From an uncultured Bacteroidota bacterium (GTDB taxonomy: Bacteria; Bacteroidota; Bacteroidia; Bacteroidales; P3), in contig CADALO010000008.1 of the NCBI GenBank assembly GCA_902788805.1, forward strand, positions 48,028 to 112,027: a stretch of 64,000 bases of DNA, given 5' to 3'. This document shows positions 51,043 through 60,516 of the stretch, in pieces (position 1 is the first letter of the stretch; each line of letters opens with the position of its first letter). Below the pieces are notes generated by a model. The model was not told the DNA's origin, did not search any database, and worked only from the letters and a program-made list of their open reading frames with translations. A program made the translations under genes and the position numbers.

Positions 51043-52860
51043 TCACTTTAGCGCCAGCTTCTTCACTGCCTTGCCCTGCGCGGTGTGGATGGTCACTATC
51101 ACCGTGCCGCGGGGCCAGGTCGAAGTGTCAAACTCGGCAGTGTCTGCTGTTACTGGCAGCTCGAGCAGCGTGCGCCCTTGAAGGTCGGTCACAACTATGT
51201 GCGTCATCGCCACAGGCGATGCCACCTGCACCCGCGTCGTAGCGGGGTTGGGGCGCAGCGACACCTGCTCCTGCAGCACGGCATTGATGCCCTCCGTCGT
51301 CGTGTCGGTCCACGTCGTCATCGTGTCAAAAGAGAACCACTCCGACATCGCGTCGCTGTGGCTGCAATAGTTGCGCATACGCACCTCGTAGGCCGTGCGA
51401 GGCTCCAAACCGCTCATCATCAGCGTGCCATAGCCGTGGTAGTTGCGTGTGATGTGAGGCTTTGACGTACCCTCGCCCTCGGCGAACCCTGCCGGACCGT
51501 ATTCCACATCGGTATAGTCGGCCGAGTCGGGTATCAACCACGCTAATGCTATCGTCGTGTCCGTCACCGCGCAGTTGGTTACTGACAGTACTGGCGGACA
51601 TCCGTATGCCGTGCGGAAGCCCACGCTCACTGTGTCGCTGTATTCCTCGGCATATATGCACCAGCAGGCCACACGCACCTCATAGGCCATATTCTCGTCA
51701 AGGTTATGCATACAGTATCTGCCCTCTGTAAGGCTGTCGACTATAGTGCCTGTTCCCGAGGCAAAGCCCTGAGGTCCATACTCCAAGCGGCAGTGCGACA
51801 CGCCCACGGGGATATTCCACTCCACCGTCGCCGAGTCGTAGCCCACCTGCGTCATCCGCAAATTGTTAGGCACCATACAGGGTGGCGCCACTATCGCTAA
51901 AGGTCCGCCCCAAACATTATTTCTATAGGTGTTGTCTATCAACCCTGGGTATCTTGTCTGTGGCCACGCACGAGGGTCGCTTACAGGATATCCGCAGTTT
52001 TGAAACGGATGAAAATCCCCATTGTCGGAACGAAACAGACCGTTTAAACTTGGTGCATAATCACGCAAATAAACAATACGAGTATCTGACGGTACGCTGT
52101 AAAACCAGTCAGATGCATATTTGCCGTATCTGGTTAAAAATGCCGTGTTACCGACAAAGAAAGTGTCGTTGACATTATGTGGACGGTCAAAATAAACCTC
52201 AAGCGTTGGAATAATATACCCACCACCGTGGGCACAGTTTGGTGGCGTGCAATTGTAGAGTTTTGGCAACTGCAGTCTGTTCCACCCAACAGCATTGATG
52301 CCGTATTGAATCTTCACCGAGTCGGTAATAATTATAGGATGCATTGGGTCATCGGTCTTCTGGACAAAATAAATGTATCTCTCATAAATTCTCCTTTCTC
52401 CAGACACAGTAATGCCATAAGTAACCGACGACCAAAGCACGTGCAAAGAATCCACAAATGTCTGCCAGTAAAGATTCCTGATTGAATCGTCACGGGGGCC
52501 GAGGTTGTCCTCCTCCCAATAAAATCCATATTGCTTGCTTCCCAGAGGAATAGGCAACCTAAAATCCAGTGGTATTGCAACTCCGTATACTTGAATAGTG
52601 GAATCATAGGGCAAAGGATACATTTGATATTCATTGCAAGGTGAAAACATTCCTTGTAAGTATTCTATTTGAAAATTCCCTGAAGCGAGATCACCTGGTT
52701 GGAATATGCTATGATAATGTCGCGTGCTGTCAATGTATACGCTATCTCTGTTGTACGGATTGAAGAGATACCTTTGCGAAGTAGGATAAGCCTCCGTTAT
52801 TTGCGCATTAATTTTGAAGCAAAAGAGACAGATAATAATAAAAGGAATAAACTTTCTCAT
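51043..52860 (-). CDS. Secreted protein with fibronectin-like domains and a T9SS type A sorting domain
   Basis: The start is set at the ATG at 52860, giving a signal peptide ending at KINAQ (residue 20); the frame is open for 32 more codons but these look non-coding. The 605-residue product has a unique N-terminal region (about 20-340, with CTPPNCAHGGGYIIP), two fibronectin III-like domains (PNNLRMTQVGYDSATVEWN and PPVLSVTNCAVTDTTIALAW, both with YEVR ends) and a C-terminal T9SS type A domain (SLRPNPATTRVQV ... ITDLQGRTLLELP-type ending in KKLALK). The sorting domain sends cargo through the outer membrane to the cell surface, so the organism should have a type IX secretion system. Confidence 0.88.
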   Translation of the reverse strand: MRKFIPFIIICLFCFKINAQITEAYPTSQRYLFNPYNRDSVYIDSTRHYHSIFQPGDLASGNFQIEYLQGMFSPCNEYQMYPLPYDSTIQVYGVAIPLDFRLPIPLGSKQYGFYWEEDNLGPRDDSIRNLYWQTFVDSLHVLWSSVTYGITVSGERRIYERYIYFVQKTDDPMHPIIITDSVKIQYGINAVGWNRLQLPKLYNCTPPNCAHGGGYIIPTLEVYFDRPHNVNDTFFVGNTAFLTRYGKYASDWFYSVPSDTRIVYLRDYAPSLNGLFRSDNGDFHPFQNCGYPVSDPRAWPQTRYPGLIDNTYRNNVWGGPLAIVAPPCMVPNNLRMTQVGYDSATVEWNIPVGVSHCRLEYGPQGFASGTGTIVDSLTEGRYCMHNLDENMAYEVRVACWCIYAEEYSDTVSVGFRTAYGCPPVLSVTNCAVTDTTIALAWLIPDSADYTDVEYGPAGFAEGEGTSKPHITRNYHGYGTLMMSGLEPRTAYEVRMRNYCSHSDAMSEWFSFDTMTTWTDTTTEGINAVLQEQVSLRPNPATTRVQVASPVAMTHIVVTDLQGRTLLELPVTADTAEFDTSTWPRGTVIVTIHTAQGKAVKKLALK

Positions 52861-52925
52861 AACTTGCAGATTTAAAGACTTATACACGATGTTTGACACA
52901 CAATTTCCAATGCAATTCACAACTG

Positions 52926-52957
52926 CAAAGGTAGAAAGAAAAGTTGAATACTGCAAA
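52926..52957 (-). promoter_or_regulatory. Promoter of the T9SS cargo gene
   Basis: On the minus strand TTTG (52957-52954), 20 bases, TACCTTTG (52933-52926): a textbook Bacteroidota promoter. The leader is about 60 bases. Confidence 0.8.
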
Positions 52958-53019
52958 TGAAGCCTAAAAAAACTGCCTCGCCAATGTGCGACACACCCTG
53001 ATTACAAAACACTTGTCGT

Positions 53020-53760
53020 AGCATTAGCCCTGAAAGGGCAAAGGATTACAGGCAGGGGTGGAGCGCAGCGGAACCCCTGAAGGAAACGAGACACAATAAA
53101 AAGTCCCGAAGGGCCGACGGAAAAACGATGTGGAGAATTGGTTTGACTGTACGACACACCCCGGCCATTGTTTTCGTTCACCGCTTCGTTATCTGAACGG
53201 CTGGTGCGACACACCCCGCCGCTTTGCGGCACCCCTCTCCGAGAGGGGATGGCGCGGCAGCGATACATTGATAATCAAATTGACAATCAAAACGATGCGG
53301 CAGCCCATCCCCTCTCGGAGAGGGGAGAAGGAACTGCCAGTGGCCGTTCCGATAGCGAAGCGGTGAATGAAAACGAAGGCCGGGGTGTGTCGCACCATCA
53401 AGCATCGACAATCCGGGGTGTGTCGCATTGTCAAGCTAAAGCATTACAATACAATCCGTCGTCCCGTCGGGGCTTTCCCTTTCAGTAAAAGAAACAGCAC
53501 GCAACCTCGAGAGGTTGAATCTCAATATCCCCACTCCGAGGCATCCGCTACCAAGAAGTCTTGCCAAACCCCGAAGGGGTTGACGCTCAATAACCGTGGG
53601 TGCGGAGCACCCGCGGGACACGGCACCGGACGATACAGCACGACCCTGAAAGGGTCGCCCAAAAAGATTCAAATGCGCAGGCAGGTGGAGCACTCCTTCA
53701 GAGTGCCATTGGTACAGCATAGGCACCGCAGGTCGGAACGACCTGCGGTTATTGAGCGGT
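53020..53760. repeat. Island of short palindromes between the T9SS gene and leuS
   Basis: At least ten different small hairpins are packed together without any credible gene: CCCTGAAAGGG (53028, 53643), GTCCCGAAGGGCC (53103), GTCCCGTCGGGGC (53462), ACCTCGAGAGGT (53504), AACCCCGAAGGGGTTGA (53569), GGGTGCGGAGCACCCGC (53592), GCACTCCTTCAGAGTGCC (53690), GCAGGTCGGAACGACCTGC (53728) and GACGCTTTCAGCGTCG (53761). Several are followed by TTGAA/ACGCTCAATA. The family A copy A3 is nested inside. Confidence 0.75.
53149..53427. repeat. Family A palindromic element, copy A3 (nested)
   Basis: The core 53205-53394 has the usual TGCGACACACCCCG left end, CCCCTCTCCGAGAGGGG hairpins in both arms, and a right end finishing GTGTGTCGCA at 53394. 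It carries the GTTCCGATAGCGAAGCGG module in the right arm. Extra left and right ends flank it (53149 and 53411-53427), as if one element had inserted in or next to another. In A3 the element lies in a divergent gap, so it is not simply a terminator. Confidence 0.85.
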
Positions 53761-53796
53761 GACGCTTTCAGCGTCGTATATCCGTTACATCCGAGC

Positions 53797-53904
53797 AATC
53801 CGTGTTCAATAAAATATTCGTTCAATTCGTGTAATCCGTGTTCAATAAAAAATTCGTTCAATTCGTGTGATTCGTGTTCAAAAAGCAACCCGTGTAATTC
53901 GCGT
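53797..53904 (+). repeat. 36-bp tandem repeat
   Basis: Units start at 53797, 53833 and 53869. The first two share AATCCGTGTTCAATAAAA then ATTCGTTCAATTCGTGT; the third is degenerate. Each unit is itself made of related CGTGTTCAA / CGTTCAATT half-units. Confidence 0.85.
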
Positions 53905-53939
53905 TCAAGAAACCGCCTCTTCCTCAGCCTTTCGAGGGA

Positions 53940-54050
53940 CCAACTCCGGTCGTTGTACAATATATGTACAATAGTTGTACAATATTTGTACGTTTACAAT
54001 TGTACAAGTATTGTACAACTATTGTACATATATACAACGACCAGAGTTGG
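53940..54050. repeat. Family B palindromic element, copy B2
   Basis: 111 bp with ends CCAACTCCGGTCGTTGTA (53940) and TACAACGACCAGAGTTGG (ending 54050), one mismatch between arms. The inside is again 11-bp TGTACAATA-type units around a CGTTTACAATTG centre. It differs from B1 at several positions, but in most places both arms have changed together, so the hairpin is kept. It lies 172 bases before the leuS start codon. Confidence 0.9.
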
Positions 54051-54119
54051 TGGGGACCGGATTGGGCGTTTTTGCAATTATTTTTTATTGTTATGTCGTA
54101 ATATCAAAATATTTTTTCG

Positions 54120-54127
54120 TAAATTTG
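54120..54127 (+). promoter_or_regulatory. Putative -7 box for leuS
   Basis: TAAATTTG matches TAnnTTTG. The leader to the ATG at 54223 is about 90 bases. No T-box or other riboswitch was recognised in it. Confidence 0.5.
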
Positions 54128-54222
54128 CAGATTGTATTTTTGGTGCACAATGCTCCAAGCGGCTGATGCTAAGCTGCTTGCAATGCAGACGGCCCCGCAA
54201 AACCACTTTGAAAGACTGAAAG

Positions 54223-57081
54223 ATGGACTACAATTTTAGCGAAATCGAACCGAAATGGCAGCGTTACTGGCGTGAGCAGAAGACCTATCACGTAGAGAAC
54301 AATCCTGACAAGCCTCATTATTATGTGCTCGATATGTTTCCCTATCCTTCGGGGGCGGGGCTGCACGTCGGCCACCCGCTGGGCTACATTGCCAGCGACA
54401 TCTATGCCCGCTACAAGAGGCTGCGTGGCTTCAACGTCCTGCACCCTATGGGATATGACGCCTACGGCTTGCCTGCCGAGCAGTATGCAATCCAGACGGG
54501 CCAGCATCCGGCCATCACCACTGAGCAGAACATCAACCGCTATCGCGAGCAGTTGGACAAGATAGGTTTCAGCTTTGACTGGGACCGCGAGGTGCGCACC
54601 TGCGACCCCGCCTACTACAAATGGACGCAGTGGACATTCCTGCAGCTCTTCAACCACTATTACGACGAGGAGCTTCAGAAGGCCCGCCCCATAAGCGAGC
54701 TGATTGCCAAGTTCGAGAAGGGCGACGACCGTGCCCCCGAGTGGAACACGATGAGCGAGAAAGAGCGTCAGGAACTGCTGATGGACTATCGTCTGGCCTA
54801 CCTTGCCGACATACCGGTCAACTGGTGCGCCGAGCTGGGTACGGTGCTGGCTAACGATGAGGTTGTCAACGGTTTGTCGGTGCGCGGCGGCTATCCCGTC
54901 GAGCGCAAACTGATGCGCCAGTGGAGCCTGCGCATATCGGCCTATGCCCAGCGTCTGGTCGACGGATTGGAGCAGGTGGACTGGAGCGAGAGCCTCAAGG
55001 AGATACAACGCAACTGGATTGGTCGCAGCGAGGGTGCCGCCGTATGGTTCCCGCTCGACGTGAAGACCAATGCCAACGTGCTGCCCGGCGCACAGGCCTA
55101 TATGCCTGAGTTCGCTCCCGAGCCCGCACCGAGTTTTGAGATTTTCACCACGCGTCCCGATACTATCTTCGGTGTCACCTTTATGGTGCTGTGCCCTGAG
55201 CACGAGCTGATTGAAAGCATCACCACTCCCGAGCGCAAGGCCGAGGTGGAAGCCTACGTGACCTGGGCCAAGAACCGCAGCGAACGCGAGCGCCAGGCCG
55301 AGGTCAAGAAGGTGAGCGGCGTCTTTACAGGCTCCTACGCTGTCAATCCGCTTACCGAGGAGCGCATACCCATCTGGGTGAGCGACTACGTTTTGGCCGG
55401 CTATGGCACGGGAGCTATTATGGCTGTGCCTGCGCACGACAGCCGCGACTTTGCCTTTGCACGCCACTTCAACCTGCCTATACGTCAGGTTGTCGCTCCC
55501 GAGAAGGACGCCGTCAGCGACCCCTCTACCTGGAGCGAGAGCATCGACGCCAAGGTGGGCTACAGCGTGAACAGCGGATTCATCAGCGGAATGAAGGTGA
55601 AAGACGCTATGAAGGCTGTGATAGACAAGATAGAGGATATGGGCATAGGCTACCGCACGGTCAACTACCGCCTGCGCGACGCCATCTTCAGCCGCCAGCG
55701 CTACTGGGGCGAGCCGTTTCCGATCTATTATAAGGAGGGCATCCCCTACCCGATTCCCGAGGAATGTCTGCCGCTGTTGCTGCCCGACATCAGCGAGTAC
55801 AAGCCGACGGCCACCGGCGAGCCTCCGCTGGGCCACGCCGAAGTGTGGGCTTGGAACGAGAAGGAACGCAGGGTGGTGAGCAAGAGTCTTATAGACAACA
55901 AGACGGTGTTTCCGCTCGAGCTGAGCACTATGCCTGGCTTTGCCGGCAGCAGTGGCTACTATCTGCGCTATATGGACCCGCGCAACGACGAGGCTTACTT
56001 CTCGAAAGAGGCTGTGAACTACTGGCAGAACGTGGATCTTTACGTCGGCGGCGCCGAGCACGGCACCGGCCACCTCATCTACGCCCGCTTCTGGAACAAG
56101 TTCCTGTTCGACATAGGTATGTCGGTCAAGGAAGAGCCCTTCCAGAAACTTGTCAATCAGGGTATGATCCAGGGCCGCTCCAACTTCGTATACCGTTCGA
56201 AGGAGGACAACAAGCTGTTCATCTCGAAGAACTTGATAAAGGACGCCGACAGCGTCACACCGATACACGTGGACATCAACATCGTCGACAACGACGTGCT
56301 CGACATAGAGCGTTTCCGCGCCTGGAGACCCGAGTTTGCCGACGCCCGCTTTGAACTGGAAGATGGCAAGTACATCTGCGGCTGGGAGATTGAAAAGATG
56401 TCTAAATCAATGTTTAACGTGCAGAACCCCGACGACTTGGTGGCCAAATACGGTGCCGATACGTTGAGGATGTACGAGATGTTCCTCGGACCTGTGGAGC
56501 AGGCCAAGCCTTGGGACACCAACGGCATTGAAGGTGTATTCAGATTCTTCAAGAAGTTCTGGAGGCTCTACCACGACGAGAACAACCAGTTCTGCGTCGT
56601 CGACGCCGAGCCGTCGAAGGCCGAGATGAAGATTCTCCACCAGACCATCAAGAAGGTGACCGAGGACATCGAGCGCTTCTCGTTCAATACCAGCGTCAGC
56701 ACCTTTATGATTTGCGCCAACGAGCTGGACAAGCTCAAATGCAACAAGCGCGCTGTGCTTGAGCCATTGGCAGTGCTTGTGGCTCCGTTCGCACCGCATA
56801 TCGCCGAAGAGCTGTGGCACTTGCTGAATGCTGACAACGGGTCGGTCTGCGATGCCCAATGGCCTCTGTTTGAGGAGCATTATCTGGTTGAGGACTCGTT
56901 CACCTACCCTGTCTCCTTCAACGGCAAGATGCGCTTCACACTTGATTTGCCGGCCAACTGCACTCAGGAAGAGGCCATCGCCGCGGTCAAGGCCGCTCCC
57001 GAGTCGCAGAAGTGGCTGGGAGACAAGGAACCCAAAAAGATTATTTTCGTACCTAAACGCATTATCAATATCGTATGCTAA
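54223..57081 (+). CDS. leuS: Leucyl-tRNA synthetase
   Basis: LeuRS charges tRNA-Leu and edits norvaline and related errors. The 952-residue protein has the HIGH motif as HVGH (48-51) in [15 protein letters not shown]. The editing domain (CP1) includes [15 protein letters not shown] and the aspartate-containing [22 protein letters not shown] is exact (725-729, [13 protein letters not shown]). The C-terminal part has the anticodon-binding and small C-terminal domains. It is the first gene of a seven-gene plus-strand run and overlaps nusB by 7 bases. Confidence 0.97.
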   Translation: MDYNFSEIEPKWQRYWREQKTYHVENNPDKPHYYVLDMFPYPSGAGLHVGHPLGYIASDIYARYKRLRGFNVLHPMGYDAYGLPAEQYAIQTGQHPAITTEQNINRYREQLDKIGFSFDWDREVRTCDPAYYKWTQWTFLQLFNHYYDEELQKARPISELIAKFEKGDDRAPEWNTMSEKERQELLMDYRLAYLADIPVNWCAELGTVLANDEVVNGLSVRGGYPVERKLMRQWSLRISAYAQRLVDGLEQVDWSESLKEIQRNWIGRSEGAAVWFPLDVKTNANVLPGAQAYMPEFAPEPAPSFEIFTTRPDTIFGVTFMVLCPEHELIESITTPERKAEVEAYVTWAKNRSERERQAEVKKVSGVFTGSYAVNPLTEERIPIWVSDYVLAGYGTGAIMAVPAHDSRDFAFARHFNLPIRQVVAPEKDAVSDPSTWSESIDAKVGYSVNSGFISGMKVKDAMKAVIDKIEDMGIGYRTVNYRLRDAIFSRQRYWGEPFPIYYKEGIPYPIPEECLPLLLPDISEYKPTATGEPPLGHAEVWAWNEKERRVVSKSLIDNKTVFPLELSTMPGFAGSSGYYLRYMDPRNDEAYFSKEAVNYWQNVDLYVGGAEHGTGHLIYARFWNKFLFDIGMSVKEEPFQKLVNQGMIQGRSNFVYRSKEDNKLFISKNLIKDADSVTPIHVDINIVDNDVLDIERFRAWRPEFADARFELEDGKYICGWEIEKMSKSMFNVQNPDDLVAKYGADTLRMYEMFLGPVEQAKPWDTNGIEGVFRFFKKFWRLYHDENNQFCVVDAEPSKAEMKILHQTIKKVTEDIERFSFNTSVSTFMICANELDKLKCNKRAVLEPLAVLVAPFAPHIAEELWHLLNADNGSVCDAQWPLFEEHYLVEDSFTYPVSFNGKMRFTLDLPANCTQEEAIAAVKAAPESQKWLGDKEPKKIIFVPKRIINIVC

Positions 57082-58067
57082 GCAGACATTTTCTACGCGC
57101 AAAGGCATTGCAGACAATTTATGCCGGCGTGACTACACAAACGGCTTCGGAAGAGGAGCTTCTCAATATGTTCGACTATAATGTGTCGCGTCTCAACGAC
57201 TTGGGAATGTTGCAGATGAGCACCCTCGGACAGCTGGCTTTCGTGGCCGAACGCATCGGCGAAACCGAGATGCAGAAGTTCAACCCCAACGATACCGAGG
57301 TGGAACTGCTGCGCAAATTGGCTCACAACACTTTCGTGGAGCGGCTGTGCGAAGGCTTTGAATACAAGCAGTTGGTGAACAGAATGAATATTGACTGGAG
57401 CAACAACTTCGACGTCTTCCGCAAGATCCTCAATATGTTCAAGACTTCCCGCCAGTTCCTTGACTATATTACCCTGAAGAAACCTTCTTTCGATGACGAC
57501 AGGAACATTGCCATCTGCGCCTTCAAATACTTGATGAACGACAGTACGCTGCGCGACATCATCTTTGAACGCGACCTACTTTGGGAGGACGATTTCGACC
57601 AGGTGGCGCAGTATGTCTATATGATGATGAAGGAACTCGACGAAGAGAACACCAATGAGGCAACGCCGTGCCCGCTGGTTTACGACAAGCGCAACGAGAA
57701 GGATCGCAACGACTACAACTTTGCCCGCGAGCTGGTAGCCACCACCTACGCCAATATCGACAACGTTGAGCCTATGATCCGCAAGCACTTGCAGAACTGG
57801 GAACTGGAACGTGTGGCCGTGATGGACATCCTGCTCATCAATATGGCTGTGGCTGAGTTCACCTCGTGCCCGTCGATACCCGAACGCGTCACCGTGGACG
57901 AATACATCGAGCTCTCAAAGGAATTCTCGACAGAGAAGAGCAAGCTCTTCATCAATGGCATCCTTGACAAACTGCTTATCGAACTGCGTGTGGCCGGCAG
58001 AGTGGTGAAGAACGAGCGTGGTATGTACGATCCCGCTATCGACGGTGACACGCCTCCGGCCGAATAA
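57075..58067 (+). CDS. nusB: Transcription antitermination factor NusB, long Bacteroidota form
   Basis: NusB, with NusE (S10), binds boxA RNA and helps rRNA operon transcription. The typical protein has about 140 residues; here there are 330, as in other Bacteroidota, with an N-terminal extension starting [18 protein letters not shown] and the NusB helical fold in the last 150 residues ([15 protein letters not shown] region, then [20 protein letters not shown] and [29 protein letters not shown]). It overlaps leuS by 7 bases. DUF1573, yajC, ybbR and coaE follow in the order that is conserved in the phylum. Confidence 0.93.
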   Translation: MLSRHFLRAKALQTIYAGVTTQTASEEELLNMFDYNVSRLNDLGMLQMSTLGQLAFVAERIGETEMQKFNPNDTEVELLRKLAHNTFVERLCEGFEYKQLVNRMNIDWSNNFDVFRKILNMFKTSRQFLDYITLKKPSFDDDRNIAICAFKYLMNDSTLRDIIFERDLLWEDDFDQVAQYVYMMMKELDEENTNEATPCPLVYDKRNEKDRNDYNFARELVATTYANIDNVEPMIRKHLQNWELERVAVMDILLINMAVAEFTSCPSIPERVTVDEYIELSKEFSTEKSKLFINGILDKLLIELRVAGRVVKNERGMYDPAIDGDTPPAE

Positions 58068-58089
58068 TAACTGTGATACACTTGCAATT

Positions 58090-58530
58090 ATGAGAAAACT
58101 ACTCCTTATAAGCTTTGTCGCATTGCTGACCCTGGCCGCCTGCAAAGGCAATGACAAGGGCGCAGATGTCGACATAATACAGAATCCCAACAGCGCCGAA
58201 GGTTATGATGAGAGCCAGAAAATGCCCAAGATAACCTTTGAGACGGATATGCACGATTTCGGTCAGCTTATGGCCGGCGAGAATATCTCGTACAGCTTCA
58301 AGTTTACCAATACCGGTAACGCCGACTTGATTATCAGTGGCTGCGACGCATCTTGTGGCTGCACCGTGGCTGACTACCCCAGAGAGCGTATCGCTCCCGG
58401 CAAGACCGGCTACATTACCGTGTCGTTCAAGTCGCAGGGTATGTCGGGGCACCAGATGAAGGAAGTCATCGTTGCCTCCAATACCCAGCCGGCACGCACC
58501 CGTCTCCGCATTTCGGCAACGGTGAGATAA
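58090..58530 (+). CDS. DUF1573 lipoprotein
   Basis: The start is set at the ATG at 58090 (146 residues), giving a lipoprotein signal with cysteine at position 18 (ALLTLAACKG). A DUF1573 immunoglobulin-like domain follows: ITFETDMHDFGQLMAGENIS, FKFTNTGNADLIISGCDASCGCTVADYP, GKTGYITVSFKS. The cluster of cysteines is typical of the family. Its role is unknown. It is constantly found after nusB and before yajC in Bacteroidota; the gaps here are 22 and 54 bases. Confidence 0.9.
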   Translation: MRKLLLISFVALLTLAACKGNDKGADVDIIQNPNSAEGYDESQKMPKITFETDMHDFGQLMAGENISYSFKFTNTGNADLIISGCDASCGCTVADYPRERIAPGKTGYITVSFKSQGMSGHQMKEVIVASNTQPARTRLRISATVR

Positions 58531-58584
58531 GCCTGTAGCAACACTTTAAACTCAAAATAGTAAATAATTAAAATACAATAAACA

Positions 58585-58911
58585 ATGAATATTTTACTCG
58601 TTATGCTCCAAGCACCCCAGGGTGCACCTCAAGGCGGCGGAAGCGGCCTTCTGATGATTGTACTTCTCTTTGTCGTTATGTGGCTGCTGATGATTCGTCC
58701 GCAAAGAAAGAAAGCCAAAGAGGAACAGCAGATGCGCGAACAGCTGAAGAAAGGCGACCGCGTGCTTTTCTCGGGCGGAATCTATGGCAAAATCCACTCT
58801 GTCGACGCCACTACCGTTGAGGTTGAAGTCGCCAACGGCGTGATAATGACCGTGGAAAAGAGCTTTATCCAGTCTGTAGCAAACAACAACACCCCCGAGG
58901 AAAAGAAGTAA
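58585..58911 (+). CDS. yajC: Preprotein translocase accessory subunit YajC
   Basis: The 108-residue protein has one membrane helix (GLLMIVLLFVVMWLLMI, about 17-34), then the YajC motif RPQRKKAKEEQQMREQLKKGDRV and the beta-sandwich tail GIYGKIHSVDATTVEVEVANG. YajC forms part of the SecDF-YajC complex that helps export. An N-terminal PQGAPQGGG stretch is glycine/proline rich. The position between DUF1573 and ybbR is typical. Confidence 0.93.
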   Translation: MNILLVMLQAPQGAPQGGGSGLLMIVLLFVVMWLLMIRPQRKKAKEEQQMREQLKKGDRVLFSGGIYGKIHSVDATTVEVEVANGVIMTVEKSFIQSVANNNTPEEKK

Positions 58912-58941
58912 CACCGAAGATCCCCGACCAATATCGCGGCG

Positions 58942-59913
58942 ATGAGCAAAAGCCAGACACGGAGCTTCAGACAACGCATAAGGCATTCACGTGCTTTTAT
59001 CTTCGCACTCATTGCAATAACAATAGTGTGGGTTGTCTCCTCTATGTCCGAGCGGAAAGCATACCGCGAGAGCTATAACCTGATATTCGACGGCATTGAC
59101 ACAGCCAAATATGCTGTCACATCCATCGACAGCACCATCGCTCTGGAACTCACAAGCAACGGCTTCTACGCCTTTCGAAGAGGCATAAGACAGAATCACG
59201 ACGTCCATATCAGTGTGGCTTCCAAGATTGGCAGCAACAAAAACGCCATTCAACTTACACTGAAGACGGACGACTATTCAGAGTTGATACGCAGTCAGTT
59301 GGATATGCGCGGAGTGTCAGACTTCAAGATTGTTGACGACATTCTGACCATCACTCTCGCCAAACGGGAATGCAAGGCTTTTGTGCCGAGAATTGACGAC
59401 GTCGATTTCCAGTTCGAAGGAATGGTGGGTCTCTGCGGTGAGCCGCAGGTGTCGCCCGACACCGTCTACCTCTACGGCAGCAGCGAGTCGCTGGCCAAAA
59501 TCGATGCCATATATGCCGCGCAGCAGACCCTGCCGCATATTAGGCTGAGTGGCAAATACCGTGTCAAACTGCGCCCTGACTGGCAGAAATACCCCGACTT
59601 GCGCATCTCGACCCAAAGCATCGACATCTTCGTGCCGGTCGAAGTATTCACCGAAAAGGCCGTCACCGTACCTGTCGAATACACTGTAAACGACAACATC
59701 AAGCGTCTGCAGCTCTTTCCCTCAAGCGTGACCGTCAATTGTCTGGTGCCGCGCAAGGACTACGCCGCAATACAGGCCGAAGACTTCCGCGTCTTCGCTA
59801 CAATAGACAATGACTCAAGCAATTACATCCAGCCGGTAGTGACGCGTTTCCCTGCCAATGTACGCATAAAATCTATAACTCCATCTCAAATCCAATATAT
59901 TATAATAAAATGA
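58942..59913 (+). CDS. YbbR-like domain protein
   Basis: The 323-residue protein has one N-terminal membrane helix (AFIFALIAITIVWVVSS, about 18-34) and then periplasmic YbbR-type repeats with DTVYLYGSSESLAKIDAIYA as the best match. In Firmicutes the YbbR protein CdaR regulates the c-di-AMP cyclase, but in Bacteroidota its role has not been shown and no cyclase gene is adjacent. It overlaps coaE by 4 bases (ATGA). Confidence 0.85.
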   Translation: MSKSQTRSFRQRIRHSRAFIFALIAITIVWVVSSMSERKAYRESYNLIFDGIDTAKYAVTSIDSTIALELTSNGFYAFRRGIRQNHDVHISVASKIGSNKNAIQLTLKTDDYSELIRSQLDMRGVSDFKIVDDILTITLAKRECKAFVPRIDDVDFQFEGMVGLCGEPQVSPDTVYLYGSSESLAKIDAIYAAQQTLPHIRLSGKYRVKLRPDWQKYPDLRISTQSIDIFVPVEVFTEKAVTVPVEYTVNDNIKRLQLFPSSVTVNCLVPRKDYAAIQAEDFRVFATIDNDSSNYIQPVVTRFPANVRIKSITPSQIQYIIIK

Positions 59914-60497
59914 AATACATTGGATTGACAGGAGGCATCGGCTGTGGCAAGACGACAGTGCTCGAGGCGTTCGATAAGATCGGCGTCCCCTGCTTCATTG
60001 CCGACCGTCAGGCCGGAAAATACTATGACGACCCTTCGTTTCTTGCCGAGATACGCACCCTCTTCGGTTCCGACGTTTTCCGCAGCGACGGCAGCGTTGA
60101 CAAGCAGCGGATTGCACAAATAGTCTTCAGCAATAAGCAGATGCTGCGCCGCCTCAACGAACTGGTCCACCCGCGTGTTATGGCGGAGTTCCGCCAGTGG
60201 GCCGACCGGCAGCAGGCACCATATGTCATCCTCGAGTCGGCAATCATATATGAATACCAACTTGAAAAACATCTGGATCGGGTGATTACCGTCTACTTAG
60301 ACAAGGAGGAGCGTCTGCGTCGGCTCGAGCATCGCGACCACGTGTCGCGCCAGGCGCTCGAAGCCCGTATGCGCAACCAGCTGAGTGCCGAAGAGAAGAT
60401 GGACCGTGCCGACTATGTCATTCTCAACTACGAAGGCAACCCGAGGGCGCGCCAGGTGGCTTTTGTCGACGCAAAGATAAGAGATACAATAATATAA
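59910..60497 (+). CDS. coaE: Dephospho-CoA kinase
   Basis: CoaE catalyses the last step of coenzyme A synthesis, the ATP-dependent phosphorylation of dephospho-CoA at the 3' hydroxyl. The 195-residue protein has the P-loop GGIGCGKT (8-15), GVPCFIADRQAGKYY and ELVHPRVMAEFRQW from the substrate-binding lid, and the CoA-domain motif RNQLSAEEKMDRADYVILN. It overlaps the YbbR-like gene by 4 bases and precedes nfnAB by 19. Confidence 0.96.
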   Translation: MKYIGLTGGIGCGKTTVLEAFDKIGVPCFIADRQAGKYYDDPSFLAEIRTLFGSDVFRSDGSVDKQRIAQIVFSNKQMLRRLNELVHPRVMAEFRQWADRQQAPYVILESAIIYEYQLEKHLDRVITVYLDKEERLRRLEHRDHVSRQALEARMRNQLSAEEKMDRADYVILNYEGNPRARQVAFVDAKIRDTII

Positions 60498-60516
60498 ACC
60501 ACAATACTATTGCATT

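Noticed and set aside
52984..53100. A tRNA or other structured RNA gene before the palindrome island
   Set aside because: No acceptor stem, T-loop or anticodon arm pattern could be made from the hairpins.
53797..53904. CRISPR-like array from the 36-bp tandem repeat
   Set aside because: Units are contiguous, with no spacers between repeats, and no cas gene is near.
54169..56268. A 699-codon minus-strand frame opposite leuS
   Set aside because: It is antisense to a full leucyl-tRNA synthetase with all motifs; long antisense frames are common in GC-rich codon-biased genes.
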